From: Schistocephalus solidus
Lineage: Eukaryota; Platyhelminthes; Cestoda; Diphyllobothriidea; Diphyllobothriidae
Assembly (NCBI GenBank): GCA_017591395.1
Contig: WEDG01003403.1
Coordinates: forward strand, 186,001-250,000
DNA length: 64,000 bases
Direction of reading: 5' to 3'
Part shown: in pieces, positions 16,645 to 28,444 of the stretch
How the letters are laid out: each line of letters opens with the position of its first letter
Position numbering within the stretch: the first letter of the stretch is position 1
The notes under the pieces: generated by a model
What the model was told of the DNA's origin: nothing
The model's input: the letters and a program-made list of their open reading frames with translations, nothing else
Databases searched by the model: none
Program-made: the position numbers and the translations under genes

Positions 16645-19600
16645 ATTAGTACCCGTGACTGCAGCAAAATGAAAAACATTTTAGAAAGTATTTACTCGTA
16701 GACACTTTTCCAGTGCTGGGTCCAACATTTCGTATATTGAGAGATTTCAATTGGCAAATCATAAAGTTTTATCGGTTTGAAGACTTGAAACTGGCCTTCT
16801 TTCAGTTTTGCGTTAATTTTAGCCATACGTTTCCACGTATTAGTGCTCTTGTCCCAATAAATCGGTCTTATGTCACGCTTAATTCCTCGATGGTTATCGC
16901 ACTGCCTCTATGCACCAAGCCTAAACGCTTTCTCATTTTGCATCCATGTATGCACTCCTGTTAAATAATCCCTCTCGACCTTTAGTCATGGAAAAGTTAT
17001 CAGTTTTCAAATTTTTAATAATATAAGCAGCTTACATCAGAAAGCGTACAGTAATTATTTATTGTATCCTTCCTGAGCACTCATCTTCCGGACTTTGAAA
17101 AGGATCCCGTTGACAGATAAGTTCAGATAATGCAAGCTTAACTTGATCAAATTCAAATGGTCACTTAGATTTTTAAGGATCTTTGTTTTTAATTTGTTGA
17201 TAAATTCACCTCTGCGCTTTTTCCATTTCATACACCGGCAATCTTCACGGTTTTTTCTGTCATATCCTCATTACGAGCCCAAGAGATCTGAGGATGATGA
17301 CGGCGCATTCGTCATTTTTATCTGACTGTTGGTATTTTGGTCAGTCAGCATACTCGCATCTCCCCACCCATTGATGATCCTGGCAGCCTTGCTGCCTTCT
17401 TCTCACTTGGACTTTAAGCTGACTGTGATCGATTGCGCTTTCTCCGTGACCCCATGGAAGGTATTTGGGAGACCGTTTGCAAATTACATATCCCTCAAAC
17501 TTCCTCTGAGGCTTAAAATTGGATGCACACGGTTTTAACCGCCTTTTTTTCGTTTGCTTCTTTCCATCGTCAGAACTTCAACCTAGTTTTTATATGTCGA
17601 GTCTCACGTCCACTGTGGGTACCCCGGGGTCGCATGCAAACTTGCACCCCTGTGTGCCCTATTTTGACGCCTTCGTATTTACTTCCTTAAACTTCTTTTA
17701 AGTCTCACCTTACACCCAGAAGCCACCTACCCTACTCCTGCATATAATTCATGAAGCAGTTTTCTCACGCAGGCTTTATGAATGTGGGTCACAGTAATCT
17801 CTGGGTCCAATTTCCTTGCAGGAGTTTTTTTTCACTGATTCATTTGAAGCTTGTATTTTTGTCAAAAAATTGTTTATTATCGCTTTAATAGGTTAAAGCG
17901 CTGATTTATTTTAAAAACCATCTATTATCTGCAACCACATATTCTAAGTTCTCCTCTATCTATGGTTGCTCACACAGGACACCGACGTGCGCATTTTCCT
18001 TATTTTACCTCCGCTAAAAAATTGTTTTTATAGTACCCCATGATACTTAAAATACAATTTTATTTATTTATAGGAACGTCAGTCTATAATAGCCGGCAGC
18101 ACTTTTATCGATAAACTACTCACGCGTGTTCCCCGTCCTTGATTGTGTATAAGGGTAAGTGTCACAGTGATTGACTTATTTTTCAACGTTTCTTGACTGA
18201 AGATTGCTGTTACTTCTCACCACTTGTGTAATCGCTCAACCTCAAAATTTAACCATCCTCTGCCTCATGTAATGTTAATGCAGGAAGATCGCTTGATACC
18301 TTTAAACTCGTCTATTTTTCGGTTTTGGAGATTGCTTATCTCATTCGGCATATGAAAAAGGCAGCAGTATTTTTCAATGGGTTGATAATGCGGCTCACGT
18401 CTCTTACAAAGCCTTGCACCTCGTGTGAATGCTGCTTAAGACCATTTGAATTTCCTATTTTGAAAAAAGTTTCTTACTTCTAATAAATGAAAAGGGTTAA
18501 CAAAAAAATGAATTGTGATCGCATTTTTTCATTCATGTTAAGCCCTGGTTACTCGTTTGACGCAAGTCAGTCCATCAAATTTTCAATCGTATGCCTACAG
18601 GCAATCATGTTGCCCACAGTTGATAACCTGGAGAGGCTGTTTACATAACCAAGCGTTACACCCTACATTTCTCCCTGCTCAACCTTTTTGAGGATATTCA
18701 AAGCGCTTAATCCTTTAATTTCACGTCCGTTTTATTGCAAATAATTTTCCACCGTATAAACCGCCTCAAATATTGTGTTTATTTGATGCATCGTTGACTG
18801 ATGTTTTGTTTGCTCTTATTTCAACTTTGTATATCAGTGTTATTCACTCAATTGTTAAGCTTGGTTTTCATGTTCAAGTTCATGTTGTTGATGAATCAAG
18901 ATTTAGAATATTATATTTATGTGATATGTATTACGAACTTATTCTTTGTTTAAGAGAACTATCACTAGATTTCTGCATTCAGAGCAGTTTCCAGGAATTA
19001 TTGGGGAAGACACAGTTTGAATCTGTCAGGAGTGCACGGAAACTGAGCCCGATAATAAGTCTTATCTTGAGGGTGGTGGCACTGTCTCTGCAGCCTACAG
19101 CAGACAGTGAGCAACCATCCGTGGATACAACCTTGCCGGGTGCAGAATCCCGGTTCCTAAAAATGCAAAAGACAGTAATCACACTGCACGTGTGTTAACC
19201 ATTCCCCGTTCCGAGGTGCTATCATCGCACGGGAAGAAGTCTTTGCTCCTGAAACACATAATGTTAGGAGAAACACAATTAGCGTTTTTTCCCTGCTAGT
19301 CTGAGTCTTACTGAATAATTCCTATAAAAAATTTTTTCTGTAAACTGGCATTAAATACAATTATTTATTTAGTTTTTTTACATTTGCTTATTTAAAATAA
19401 GATAAGAGTAAGCCTCAGTCAAAGGACGAGTAAAAAATTGAGAGGGTGATCTGGAGGGTTCGCTAGCAACCTCTATCAGTACGTTTGTTGGCATTTGATC
19501 AGGAATCGGGGACTTAGCTTCAATAAATACAACAAGCTCCTTCTTCACATTAGAGGTTTCTTCTTTCTGGTGAAAATCGGCTTAATCTATGGAAACAAAT

Positions 19601-20229
19601 GAGTAAAACCAAATAACGTGTTCTGACTTATGTTGATTTTCAGTAAGGCCTCTTTTTATTCACCAATCAGCAATGCAACCGTCTCTCTATTCTCCAACGT
19701 AATATTAATGTGGCTAAAAGCACATTAATTTTGAGGTTTATAACATTAGAAATTTTACCGAGGTTTGCGTATGAACTGCCGACAATTTGGCTCTGAAAAG
19801 GGGTTATGATCGGCGCACACAATGGACGTCATCGAACGGTTGAACTGTCAATCAGAGTGCTGTCACATCCCATCCAGGTAGATAATTTTATCTATACTGC
19901 TCCCTCCCTTATATTATTAACCGTTTCGCATTGCTCGCACATTTTTTATTATCTTTAGTACATATCCTGTGTCCGTTTAATTCTTCTCGTTTGTTGCTTG
20001 GATGAGGGCGATGACGTGTCAAGGACTCTGTTCACGTTTACTTGAGTCAGCAGTTATTCTTCGTGCTAAACTTTACCCCTTGTTTGTTACTGTCAACATT
20101 TTCGGTCATCCTTATAACAACATAAGGACCACCATGTTCTATCTTTATGTTTTAATGAGCTCGCCAGTGAGAGTTGATTTCGATGTTGTAATAATCTTTT
20201 CCCTTTGCTTCTTAGCGCGGTCTTCCGAC
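16645..20229. other. Intergenic region upstream of RAD1; no gene seen
   Basis: These 3.6 kb are AT-rich. Open frames up to 141 codons occur (for example 18773-19198, plus strand), but none has a recognised domain and composition explains them. No convincing RAD1 promoter element stands out; the RAD1 start codon lies in a frame open from 20002, consistent with a 5' UTR. Confidence 0.45.
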
Positions 20230-20319
20230 ATGACCGCTGGTGTTCAACCACTTGTCTACCTTAAAACTGAAAACTGCCGCTCTCTCATCAGCCTTTTAAA
20301 GTCCGTCCACTTTAGAGAT
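20230..20319 (+). CDS. RAD1: RAD1 checkpoint clamp subunit, exon 1
   Basis: First coding exon of RAD1, the subunit that with RAD9 and HUS1 forms the ring-shaped 9-1-1 clamp loaded at damaged DNA to activate ATR signalling. It has 30 codons from ATG. ENCRSLISLLKSVHFRD corresponds to the N-terminal helix of animal RAD1 (DNVRNLSTILKAIHFRE in human). The ATG is preferred because little sequence precedes this helix in RAD1 proteins. The donor is gtatga and the phase is 0. The assembled product over six exons would be about 284 residues if one base is skipped in exon 5; human RAD1 has 282. Confidence 0.93.
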
Positions 20320-20356
20320 GTATGACCATAAAACTTCACGCGTTTATGTAAATTAG

Positions 20357-20512
20357 CTAGCCACACTCTTTGTCTCGAAGAACGGTCTGAAGGTAACCGT
20401 GGAGGATGCCAAGTGTGTCCAAGGCAGTGCCTTCTTACAAGCAGATCTTTTTGAAGAATTCAGAATTTCGCAGCCGATAATTGCTTTTAAAATCAACCTA
20501 AATATTCTTCTG
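20357..20512 (+). CDS. RAD1: RAD1, exon 2
   Basis: A 52-codon exon, phase 0 at both ends. It begins LATLFVSKNGLKVTVEDAKC, matching human HATCFATKNGIKVTVENAKC at the first PCNA-like fold, and continues QGSAFLQADLFEEF, then FKINLNILL. The intron before it is only 37 nt (20320-20356, gtatga to aattag). The intron after it is 44 nt (20513-20556, gtaagg to tcttag). The frame is closed upstream by stops inside the 37 nt, so removing it is required to join exon 1. Confidence 0.97.
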
Positions 20513-20556
20513 GTAAGGTATTCTGATTTCCTATATTGATATATCCGTTCTCTTAG

Positions 20557-20648
20557 GATTGTTTGTCTGTATTCGGCACTTCTTACCAGGCTTCCCTTAC
20601 ATCCGCTATCTTAACATACAAGCAACATGGAGATACATTTGACTTGCT
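20557..20648 (+). CDS. RAD1: RAD1, exon 3
   Basis: Begins DCLSVFGTSYQASLTSAIL, matching human DCLSIFGSSPMPGTLTALRM, and continues TYKQHGDTFDLL. It ends after two bases of a Leu codon (CT), followed by a 34 nt intron (20649-20682, gtatgc to cctcag). Reading through that intron breaks the match; removing it restores LLLEDNGVV against human MLFLEEGGVV. Confidence 0.96.
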
Positions 20649-20682
20649 GTATGCCAGTGCTTCATCTTTATGTACCCCTCAG

Positions 20683-20794
20683 TTTAGAGGATAATGGAGT
20701 TGTGGCGGAGTGTAATATCAAAACGATGGATGCTCTTCAGATTCTGGATTTTGACTTTTCGAGTAGCAAAGTAACCAGTAAGATTATAATAAAG
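20683..20794 (+). CDS. RAD1: RAD1, exon 4
   Basis: Completes the split Leu codon, then reads LEDNGVVAECNIKTM, the interdomain connecting region, and LDFDFSSSKVTSKIIIK, matching human LDFDFCSTNVINKIILQ. It ends in phase 0 at a gtatgc donor. The next intron is 3.96 kb, about a hundred times longer than the three upstream ones. Confidence 0.96.
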
Positions 20795-21544
20795 GTATGC
20801 TTTTGATTCCATTATTACGTTATTAAATGTAATTTCTAACAGTTCCTAAATCAACTAAGTTTGCAACATCAAAACTGCTGCTTATTCTAGGCTTTACTTG
20901 TTACGTCCTTGTTGGAGCCCATGTTTGGTAATAAGTGATATTTGTGCGTGAACTGGTGCTCATTTTTGAAGTGAAGTGAATGTGTGACCATTTTGACCGA
21001 TGTGTCGATGCGTTCCAAAATTTTCTGGTTTGAATTTTATTTCTTTTAGTTAATAATATTTGCTTACAGTTAGGGAAATTTTCTGTATTATGTTTTAATT
21101 ATGTTATATAATGTCAAACGTGCCATGCCATGTGGCTATTATGCCAATGAAGCAATCATCTGAAGTCGGTTCTATCGTCTTCCCTTAATAATAAATCTCA
21201 TCCCGGCGTGCAGATTGTCGATGGTTGGCTATTGCAAAATCTGGCCTCAACGCTATACTATTAATTACCATAACTATCACTTGCCAGTCTCTTTTCCAAA
21301 CCGATATATAACCTATATTGTATAGTGTTAGTAAAAAAGGACTGGATAGTGGAAATAAATGTAGAAATTTACGACAGAAATCGAAAGATGTTTGAATGAG
21401 AGCGTTGCCGAAAATTTCCGATGCTAGAGGTGGCACATGAGGACCACTGATTTTGGTTGGAAGCCATGTACGTAATTACATGAAATAATTACTTTCGATC
21501 ACGTCTAATATAAACGAAGACGTGAGTTCCAAGAGGCAGCTCAG

Positions 21545-21625
21545 AAGAAGGCGATGCGATCACTGGAACAAGAATTTTATTCGCCTGTGTTTTGGATTCT
21601 CATTGAAACCTATACTCAGAGACAG
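21545..21625 (-). repeat. Dispersed hairpin family (H), copy 1
   Basis: On the minus strand this reads ataggtttcaatgagaatcc, then gcgaataaaattcttgttcc, agtgatcgcatc and cttcttctgag. That is the same order of blocks as the plus-strand copies at 21.9, 24.1, 37.6, 37.8 and 61.5 kb. It lies about 300 bp from copy 2 and points the opposite way. Confidence 0.6.
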
Positions 21626-21879
21626 ACTCAGATAAAGGCGATGAACCCACCACGAGTGCACTATTTATAGGATGTAGTTGCCATGCAACCCTCATTCATC
21701 GTTCGGCGTCGTCTTACCGAGTCACGCCAGTAATCAACAACGGCGATGAAATTACGGCAATTCACGAACCAGATGTTGACGAATAAACAATCGTCGTACC
21801 AAATACAACCGTTGACGATGCATTTTGGAGCTGCTGATTATGATAATTATGTGGTCATAGCTGAGCCCTATAAATACCG

Positions 21880-22000
21880 TACCCGTTGTGCGTTCATGAC
21901 CATTATCTACGACTGTCCGTGATTATGGGTTCAGGTAAGAATTCGCAACGTCACGCGAATTCAATCCCGTCGTCAGCGATCGCATCTTCTTCCCCTGAGT
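21880..22000 (+). repeat. Dispersed hairpin family (H), copy 2
   Basis: Begins ctataaataccg like the copy at 37755, then attatgggttc, a six-base loop, gaattc, then gcgaattcaat and cagcgatcgcatcttcttc. The hairpin arms are gggttc and gaattc. Confidence 0.65.
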
Positions 22001-24039
22001 TCGTAATTATGTTGCCGGACAAACATCTTGCTACCGTGGATAATTTTTGTTTCCGTAATGGAAGTGGATTGAGCTATACGTGTCTTCACATTGGGTAGGA
22101 GAGACTACGACAAGCAATTCGACCGGCAACCAGCTCACAAGTGCTTTGACCAAACTGTCTTCTCAGTACACTGTTACTCAGAAGATTAGAGTTAAATGCC
22201 AGTAAGCATCTGATGAACGTTGTTGAAATATCCTGCACTTGTGGCGTTCGTAATCGACTACCGGAAGCCGCAGTACTCTGTGGCGCCATCGTTTAACAAA
22301 CACTTCGAGTTAGTACAGGTCAATAGCGCATGATAACAACAATGACTAACCGTAAATGTAAATGGTTCCATTAAAGTCTCATGCACTCGTATTTTTTATT
22401 CCACTGAAATTTTCCTTGAGTCTACAGGCACAACGGAGAAGACAGAATATAATTTTTGTGAAACATGACAATTTGTTTCCTCTTAGGTCTTTGTCTCCCA
22501 GTTTGTGATATTTAGATATTTCCATACAAGCCACTAGCGTCTTATGAATTCTGTTCTGCGGTGGAGGCTCAGTTTGCCATAACAACTGGAAAACGGTGAA
22601 AAATTCATGAATTATATCTGGAAAGTTCTTGTGGATTTTATTTAGTTCTCTTGGGGGTCTTCCTCCATCTGTAGACCCCATATGACAATCTACACTCTGG
22701 TAGCAGTAGACAGCTTGTGATTGCTGTCAGAAGTGGATAGGCTGTTGTAATCAAAACAGCCACAAATACGCTAACGGGATTGTACGAACGAACTTAAATC
22801 GATGAATCAGAATATTAGAAGTACCGTAGAATAGATCTTTATTACTCTTACATTTAACGTATTGGAATTAAAATGCACAATAAATCAGCAGTCAGTGAGA
22901 TGACGTTTAATAAGGACGACAAGTTAGCAAGGCAAGGTTTTTGTCGGAGACCGTTGTGAAATACATCTCACCGGAGATAACTAGGAATGATAGTCTACAA
23001 AACATTTATCAACACCACAGGGACAATCTTGGCGAGGTTATTGAAATACCTCCGTTCCAGTCACCTGAATAATTAATTCTACGTCAGATTGTCCAAAGAA
23101 AGGCAGACGTTAAAAACCACCCATAGCAAAGGCATCTGACCCCGAAGCTATCTTCCCCTTGAATCGCTTGTGCATGGGTCATAAGGAGCGCGTTGTCTGG
23201 CGATGATGTGCTGGAACATCGAGCCGTCAGTCAGCTGCAGCGACTATGATGATAAATTAAACCTTATGAAATGGTCTTCTTTAATATGGCTCTTTCATTG
23301 CCGTTGGGGCATCCGGCTATCATAGTCAGCTCAAAAAAGCCACAGCGATTTTTTTAAACGTTGGGAGTTTTAACCTGTTCGGTCTCAGAGGTTGCCTTCA
23401 AGGACATTCGCAGTGAAAAATTTGAAGAGCATGTTTATAAGTATTCTCACATTGAGTGGTAGTTGAGAGCCGCATATGCCTAACGTTCTCCCATGTGATA
23501 CATAATGCGTGTGTCACGATATCCTACTAAGATATCGCGATTTTGGAGGAAATAGATCTAGTCACGCATCACGTTGGTTGTAGAACACCTGCTTGTTGTC
23601 ATCCGCATTTGGCTGCTTGGTGTTGACAGAAATTATAATTGCAGTAAATTGCCTAACCCCCTGAAGTAGCGTTGTAGTATTACTTTGCTTTACGTTACTT
23701 TCACTCACACCAGGATGTCTGCGTTTGTGTTGAATTCCTTCAGGCCCCCTGCAAAACTGGAAAAATGGTTATTCAAATAATATGTATTTGTCCAGTGATT
23801 TTCACTGCCCTTATTAATTCAAATATGCTTTATGGAAACCATGCACAAACTATTCTTTATTGTACTCATTTGGTAGCAAACTACCTTTTAAAATTTTCTA
23901 CTCGAATACAGTGTCTTGGGGTTTCTAATTATGAGGCTGTTTAAGAACGTGTAATGTATATTCATAGAGCGTCGTAGCTGTCCATTTATCAACATGGTTC
24001 ACATTCAGTGCAAATTCTATGGGCACTATGTGAAGTATT

Positions 24040-24150
24040 CCTTATTCCGTATCTGATACTTTCGCTGAAGATGGGTTCGAATCGGAATTGGAAACATCAG
24101 GCGAATAAAGGTCTTGTTTCAGCGATCGCATCTACCTCGTCGCAAATGGA
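24040..24150 (+). repeat. Dispersed hairpin family (H), copy 3
   Basis: Reads ctgaagatgggttcgaatcg, gaattggaaacatcag, gcgaataaaggtcttgtt and cagcgatcgcatc. This copy preserves the gggttc arm, the following gaaac and the downstream gcgaataaa block. Confidence 0.65.
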
Positions 24151-24757
24151 GGATTTTTCTGAGACGGAATTAATACAGCATGTAGTTTAGAAAACCTAAA
24201 TGCATGTCTAACGTCAGGCCGGGTTCAAAATTATTCGGGAATTGCAAAAGTTTTTTAAACCGAAAGGTACACTTCCTTCAAGTATAAAATTTGAAAAACA
24301 CATAATTTGCTTAAGAATGGGTACAAGAAAGGATATTTTTATGCTTCCTATAAAATATATTCGAACTTATAAGAGCCTCGAAAATTAACGAGAAAAATGT
24401 GTACTACTTAAATAGGCGTTTTTTACAGTGTTGGTTTTGCAGTTCTGAGAAAAATGCTCATTCGGAGCCGGCATCTTGGCGTGAATATCTTGGGATTAGG
24501 CCGCACGAGAATAAATATTACAACGGTACTTTCATATTTTTGGAAGCGAAAACATATTTCAGAATTTCGGTTTTTATTCAATGAGATAGACAATATACTG
24601 CATTCTGGCGATTACACCTTTTAGCTCTATGGCCAATGCACATTATCATGTTGTCTTTAATATCATTTGAATCCAAATTTTTCATTTGTGAGAGCTACAC
24701 ACCCCCTGGTAAGTATACACTCAATTTCGTTGGGTCATGTTTTTCTGTCTGTTTCAG

Positions 24758-25118
24758 TCAGATTGCATGCGCGAGGCCTTTTCAGAGTTGGATGTGACAA
24801 GTGAAGTCCTCGAGGTGGTTGTCATCCCCCCCACCGCTGCCTCAGCCACGTCTGCGCCTTACAACCTACGGTTACACGGGCACCGTGCACTACGACTTTC
24901 CCCGGGACTCGGACCCGGTAGAAGTGTTTGAGTGCTCCGCTCCAGACGCCCTCCTGGCTCGTTACCGGCTTTCTCTTCTGCGTCCCGCCACAAATCGGGC
25001 GCTGGCACTTTCTTCGCGTGTCTGTATTCGCATGAATGAGCGCGGTTTCCTGTCTCTGCAGTACATGATCACTTCGCTGCACCACAATGATTCGCAAGCC
25101 TCCTTTGTAGAATTCTTT
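24758..25118 (+). CDS. RAD1: RAD1, exon 5 (contains a frame break)
   Basis: This exon carries the second PCNA-like domain. It begins SDCMREAFSELDVTSEVLEV, matching human SEGLREAFSELDMTSEVLQI, in phase 0. Past a run of seven C (24826-24832) the homologous reading continues one base later: RLRLTTYGYTGTVHYDF, PRDSDPVEVFEC, RYRLSLLRPATNRALALSS, RMNERGFLSLQYMI and SFVEFF, which match human RLSTFGNAGSSHLDY, YKISLLKPSTKALVLS, RGFLSLQYMI and FVEYY. The exon is 361 nt although both ends are phase 0, so one base must be skipped. Possible causes are a homopolymer sequencing error, a real frameshift allele, or a 31 nt intron at 24815-24845 (gtggtt to cctcag), whose length also fits but would delete a conserved strand. 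The donor is gtaagc. Confidence 0.93.
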
Positions 25119-26810
25119 GTAAGCCATCGGCTCTTCTTTCTGCCTCTCCGAGGTTTTTAGTATTCCTTAATCCGTAGATGCGTGGGTTTAAGGGTGGGAA
25201 CATATGTTCGTCTTGTGCCAAATAAGCTCTTTCTAGCCACAAGACTCGCTTCTCAGCCAGCCCATCTGATGAGAGATTGGTCACTACGATTCTCAGGGGT
25301 GGAACCCCAAGCGTTATCCTGCTGAATCTACAGCTTTATTGGTCTACCTGTCCGCTTTAACCCTTGCTTTACTGCTGTAGCCGGCCAGTTTTGAAATTAG
25401 GCTTATCACGAGTTATCACTTATTACAAGATCGAGCCCATCGTGAAAATTGGGCCGAAATTTTTTGAAGTTGGGAAGTAAGACGACAGAGGAGTCAAGTC
25501 AAGTGGAAGTGAAGTTCACTGATTGTAATCGACAGGTTGGCGAATTCGTGACTTTAGAGTAGCACTATTGACTTTGGGCTCAATGACCAAAAGGGTGCGT
25601 GTTCGCGTTCTACGTTATCCATGCTTGAGGTTGGTTACTATACGACCGCCTGAGGTTGTTCTTTATAATCCTCAAAGACAAAAACGGATATGTTATAACA
25701 TATAGTCCGATCAATAGAATGCCGCTTTCACCTTATTATATATCCTGGTAACAGGAAGAAAACGAGGTTTCCTTGTGCACTTTGAAGTTCTGAGCTATAG
25801 TCCTAGCAGACGAAATAGCAACAAGCACTTGGCGACTAGTTCTGACAGAACTAAGTGAAACGACGGAAATTGAGCCTATAAAGCAGGCCGCCAGTTATCT
25901 ATAGTACCATTTGTGAGTTGGGACACACCCGACTGTCGTCTGAAATTTATAATGGAAGGCCTATTTTGCAGCTTTGGGATGGACACCACAACAAATTTTG
26001 CGTTAACAACAACGCCACGAAAAGTGCAGTCCTGGTGAACCCCGTTCCCAGCGTTGGCTTAGAACGTCTGTAACGCCGTGTCCGCTCATGTTGCCCGTGA
26101 CACCGTCGGGTTTGGTAGTACTTGAGGCTCTTGATAAGACCCTACCACCTTGTTATCTTTTGAGTCCTAAGCCAGCAAGTGCAGGTCACCGCGATGGATA
26201 ATTTCCACATGCTACTGTGCCACTGCTGTCGTGGTTAGGCTCTGCATTGCCTTGTGCGAGGGGTTTTCACGTTACAGCAGCCAGTATGCAATTTTTTGGT
26301 TAAGTTTACTATTTCATTAGGACTTGCCTGGTGAACTTAAAGTGAAGTCTCTCTATGCGAATTTTAGACTCGATCCCAAAGTTGAAGTCAATATGTGGTT
26401 TTTGCCATACCACTTTCTACGGAATAGCCGTGTACTACTGATAAGCTATCGATTAGTAGTAGTGTACACACTAGTAAACCTTAAATTTGCTTTACTATAT
26501 TTCGGGTACGGGCAGTATTTAAAAACCGAGGCATGCCTTTAGCCGATTTTAGGCGATAGCATGATGCGGACGTGAAGGGTTCACCTTCTCAGCGTTTTTT
26601 TCCATCCGAAGAGGCTATCTTATTCGAAGTCCTCGGTTCCCGCGTACTTCGTGACGTGAGTAGAAAGTCACGGGAAAGAATTTTCACGAGTTGAAGAGTT
26701 GTAGACTCAATACAAGATGGGCTTCCACCTTCGGATGGATGTCCAACCGGCGAGGCAACTGTATCAGGGAGGAATTGATTTAATTTTGGCTCATGTTTGC
26801 CCTATTACAG
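25119..26810 (+). other. Presumed RAD1 intron 5
   Basis: A 1.7 kb stretch from the gtaagc donor to the presumed terminal acceptor. No repeat family or RNA gene is recognised in it. Confidence 0.45.
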
Positions 26811-26855
26811 TGCTGTAATTGGACAGCGAATGTTTATGGGTTTGTCGGTTTGTAA
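26811..26855 (+). CDS. RAD1: RAD1, probable terminal exon
   Basis: A good acceptor (tgccctattacag) opens phase 0 onto CCNWTANVYGFVGL and a TAA stop. Human RAD1 continues FVEYY-CCPDEEV to its end, so the FVEFF-CC junction and the short tail both fit. With this exon and one base skipped in exon 5 the protein is about 284 residues. Support is only two residues plus length and phase. Another acceptor near 26319 (opening DLPGELKVK) is a less likely alternative. No polyadenylation signal was identified. Confidence 0.5.
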   Translation, partial: CCNWTANVYGFVGL

Positions 26856-28328
26856 TAGCGCACTCATCCGCATCTTGTTGCCCCTGTTACCGCTAAGCCC
26901 GAGACCGCTTACTTCGCAACTGAAGTCCACTGCGCTGAGTAGCCAACAGCTAGGCTATCAGGTCGGCTTTATCCTCCCTACGTTTTAATATCTTCTCAGA
27001 AACGAGCCCGAAAAGTCCCGTTTTAGGTCAATTCGTCGAGGGTTTACACAAGTACTTATTTGGCTGATAAGGTCACTTGAGCCCTCTTGGCAAGCGTAAC
27101 ACCAAACGCACCTTTGCTTACCTTTTGCGTTCAGAGACAAAGAGAGAACTAACTTCTTCCTCGTCCCTCCTTTCAGTGTGTCCCCGACGTTGACGATACA
27201 GAGGACCATCGGACCACTAACGACATCACCTCTGGTGACATCTCGCTCTAACACCGGAGGCTATTTCACTCCTACCTTGTTCTGCATTTCCAGATTATTT
27301 TTGTAAACTTTGATGGCATTTGCACTTCCCTTCAGTCACTTTTTACTGAATAACTTGTTTGCAATATTTGTTTTACTTTCATTTGATATGCCTTTTCTTA
27401 AGCCAAATTGGCCGGTTTTTTATTCGTCTCCAAGCGTTCGTAGTAAGCTCTGAGATCCGAGAAGCTTTTCTCCGAAAGGATTTAAGGCTGCTGACTATTC
27501 GGCAGGTCCACGGGTGGCGGACAGTAGAAGGCCAATAAGTTGTCGGTGGGACGCAGACAGCTGGAGTCTGAAATACTGACTGTACTGTAGGACTTCGGAG
27601 GGCCCGACCACGACGTGGTGACCGTTAATTGCCTCCCTAAACAAGTTCGATTGCCATCACTGCTTCGCGGTTAAGTTACATCGAACTACCGAAGTGCTGG
27701 AAGGCTCAAATTAAAACAAGCTATCCGGGCGGTTGTTTGGGGTTCGTCTGTACTCAAACTCCTACGAAACCTCATTGAGTACATATTATTGCAGTCGACA
27801 GCGTCGGTGGAAATACTATCACGGTACTTTGTTTTTCTTTATCTTCCGAAAAAATAAGCTGTAAAGTTATGCATATGTCATCGGAAGAATCTAGCTTGCG
27901 ATTCGTTTAAAAGGTAGTTCTAAGTTCGTAGCCGAGTTCTGTCTGTTTTGATGCAATAAACATTTGATATTCGCAAGCAAACAATGGAGTGGTCAATGGG
28001 ATACAGATATGCACTGAGACTGGAGTACTATCGTTTCAGGGCGGACACTTAACCAGAGTTCAGGAGCACGTGTCTCCGGTTATCTGATGTATTACGCACC
28101 TGCGTAATATTCCCGCGTTCTCAATTCGGTTCCTGCTGTGTGAGACTGGGCTCTCCATTTCAAATTATTGACCTGCGCCAAAAGCGTGGGCAGATGTGAT
28201 CGTGAGGGATGGCCCCCATAATAAACTCCCTTATGTTCCCCCTTGAACGTCTTAAGAATGTTAACCTGAATTCCATCACCTCCGGCAAAGTATTCGTAAA
28301 ATACTTGAAATTAACCAATTGTATTCAG
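26856..28328. other. No recognised feature
   Basis: Sequence between the presumed RAD1 end and the unidentified exon. Short open frames on both strands lack family motifs. Confidence 0.4.
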
Positions 28329-28444
28329 TTATATATGACTATGCATTGAGGCTTATTGACATACCCCGAGCGCAGCTGCTGGCTAACTACCTGAGCAAGC
28401 CTTTCGCCTATATTGGGCCACCAGAGCTCTCCATGTGGCTTCTG
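28329..28444 (+). CDS. Unidentified exon-like segment
   Basis: A plus-strand open segment between a plausible acceptor (ccaattgtattcag) and a strong donor (gtacgtaag). It takes one base from an upstream exon and ends in phase 0. The 38 residues (YDYALRLIDIPRAQLLANYL followed by SKPFAYIGPPELSMWLL) look like a real, well-behaved protein segment, but I do not recognise the family. I could not find partner exons on either side. It lies between RAD1 and the 3' end of SPAG17 and is antisense to the latter. It may be an exon of a small unrecognised gene, or chance. Confidence 0.35.

Larger units (their letters stand above)
20795..24757 (+). other. RAD1 intron 4 (about 4 kb)
   Basis: Bounded by a gtatgc donor and a pyrimidine-rich tgtttcag acceptor. 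I see no other exon in it. It holds three copies of a short dispersed family with a conserved hairpin (21545-21625 minus, 21880-22000 plus, 24040-24150 plus). The remainder, including 22.1-24.0 kb, shows nothing I can name. Confidence 0.8.

Noticed and set aside
18773..19198. A 141-codon plus-strand frame upstream of RAD1
   Set aside because: Composition is explained by AT-rich sequence (many Leu, Ile, Phe), with no domain or conserved motif.
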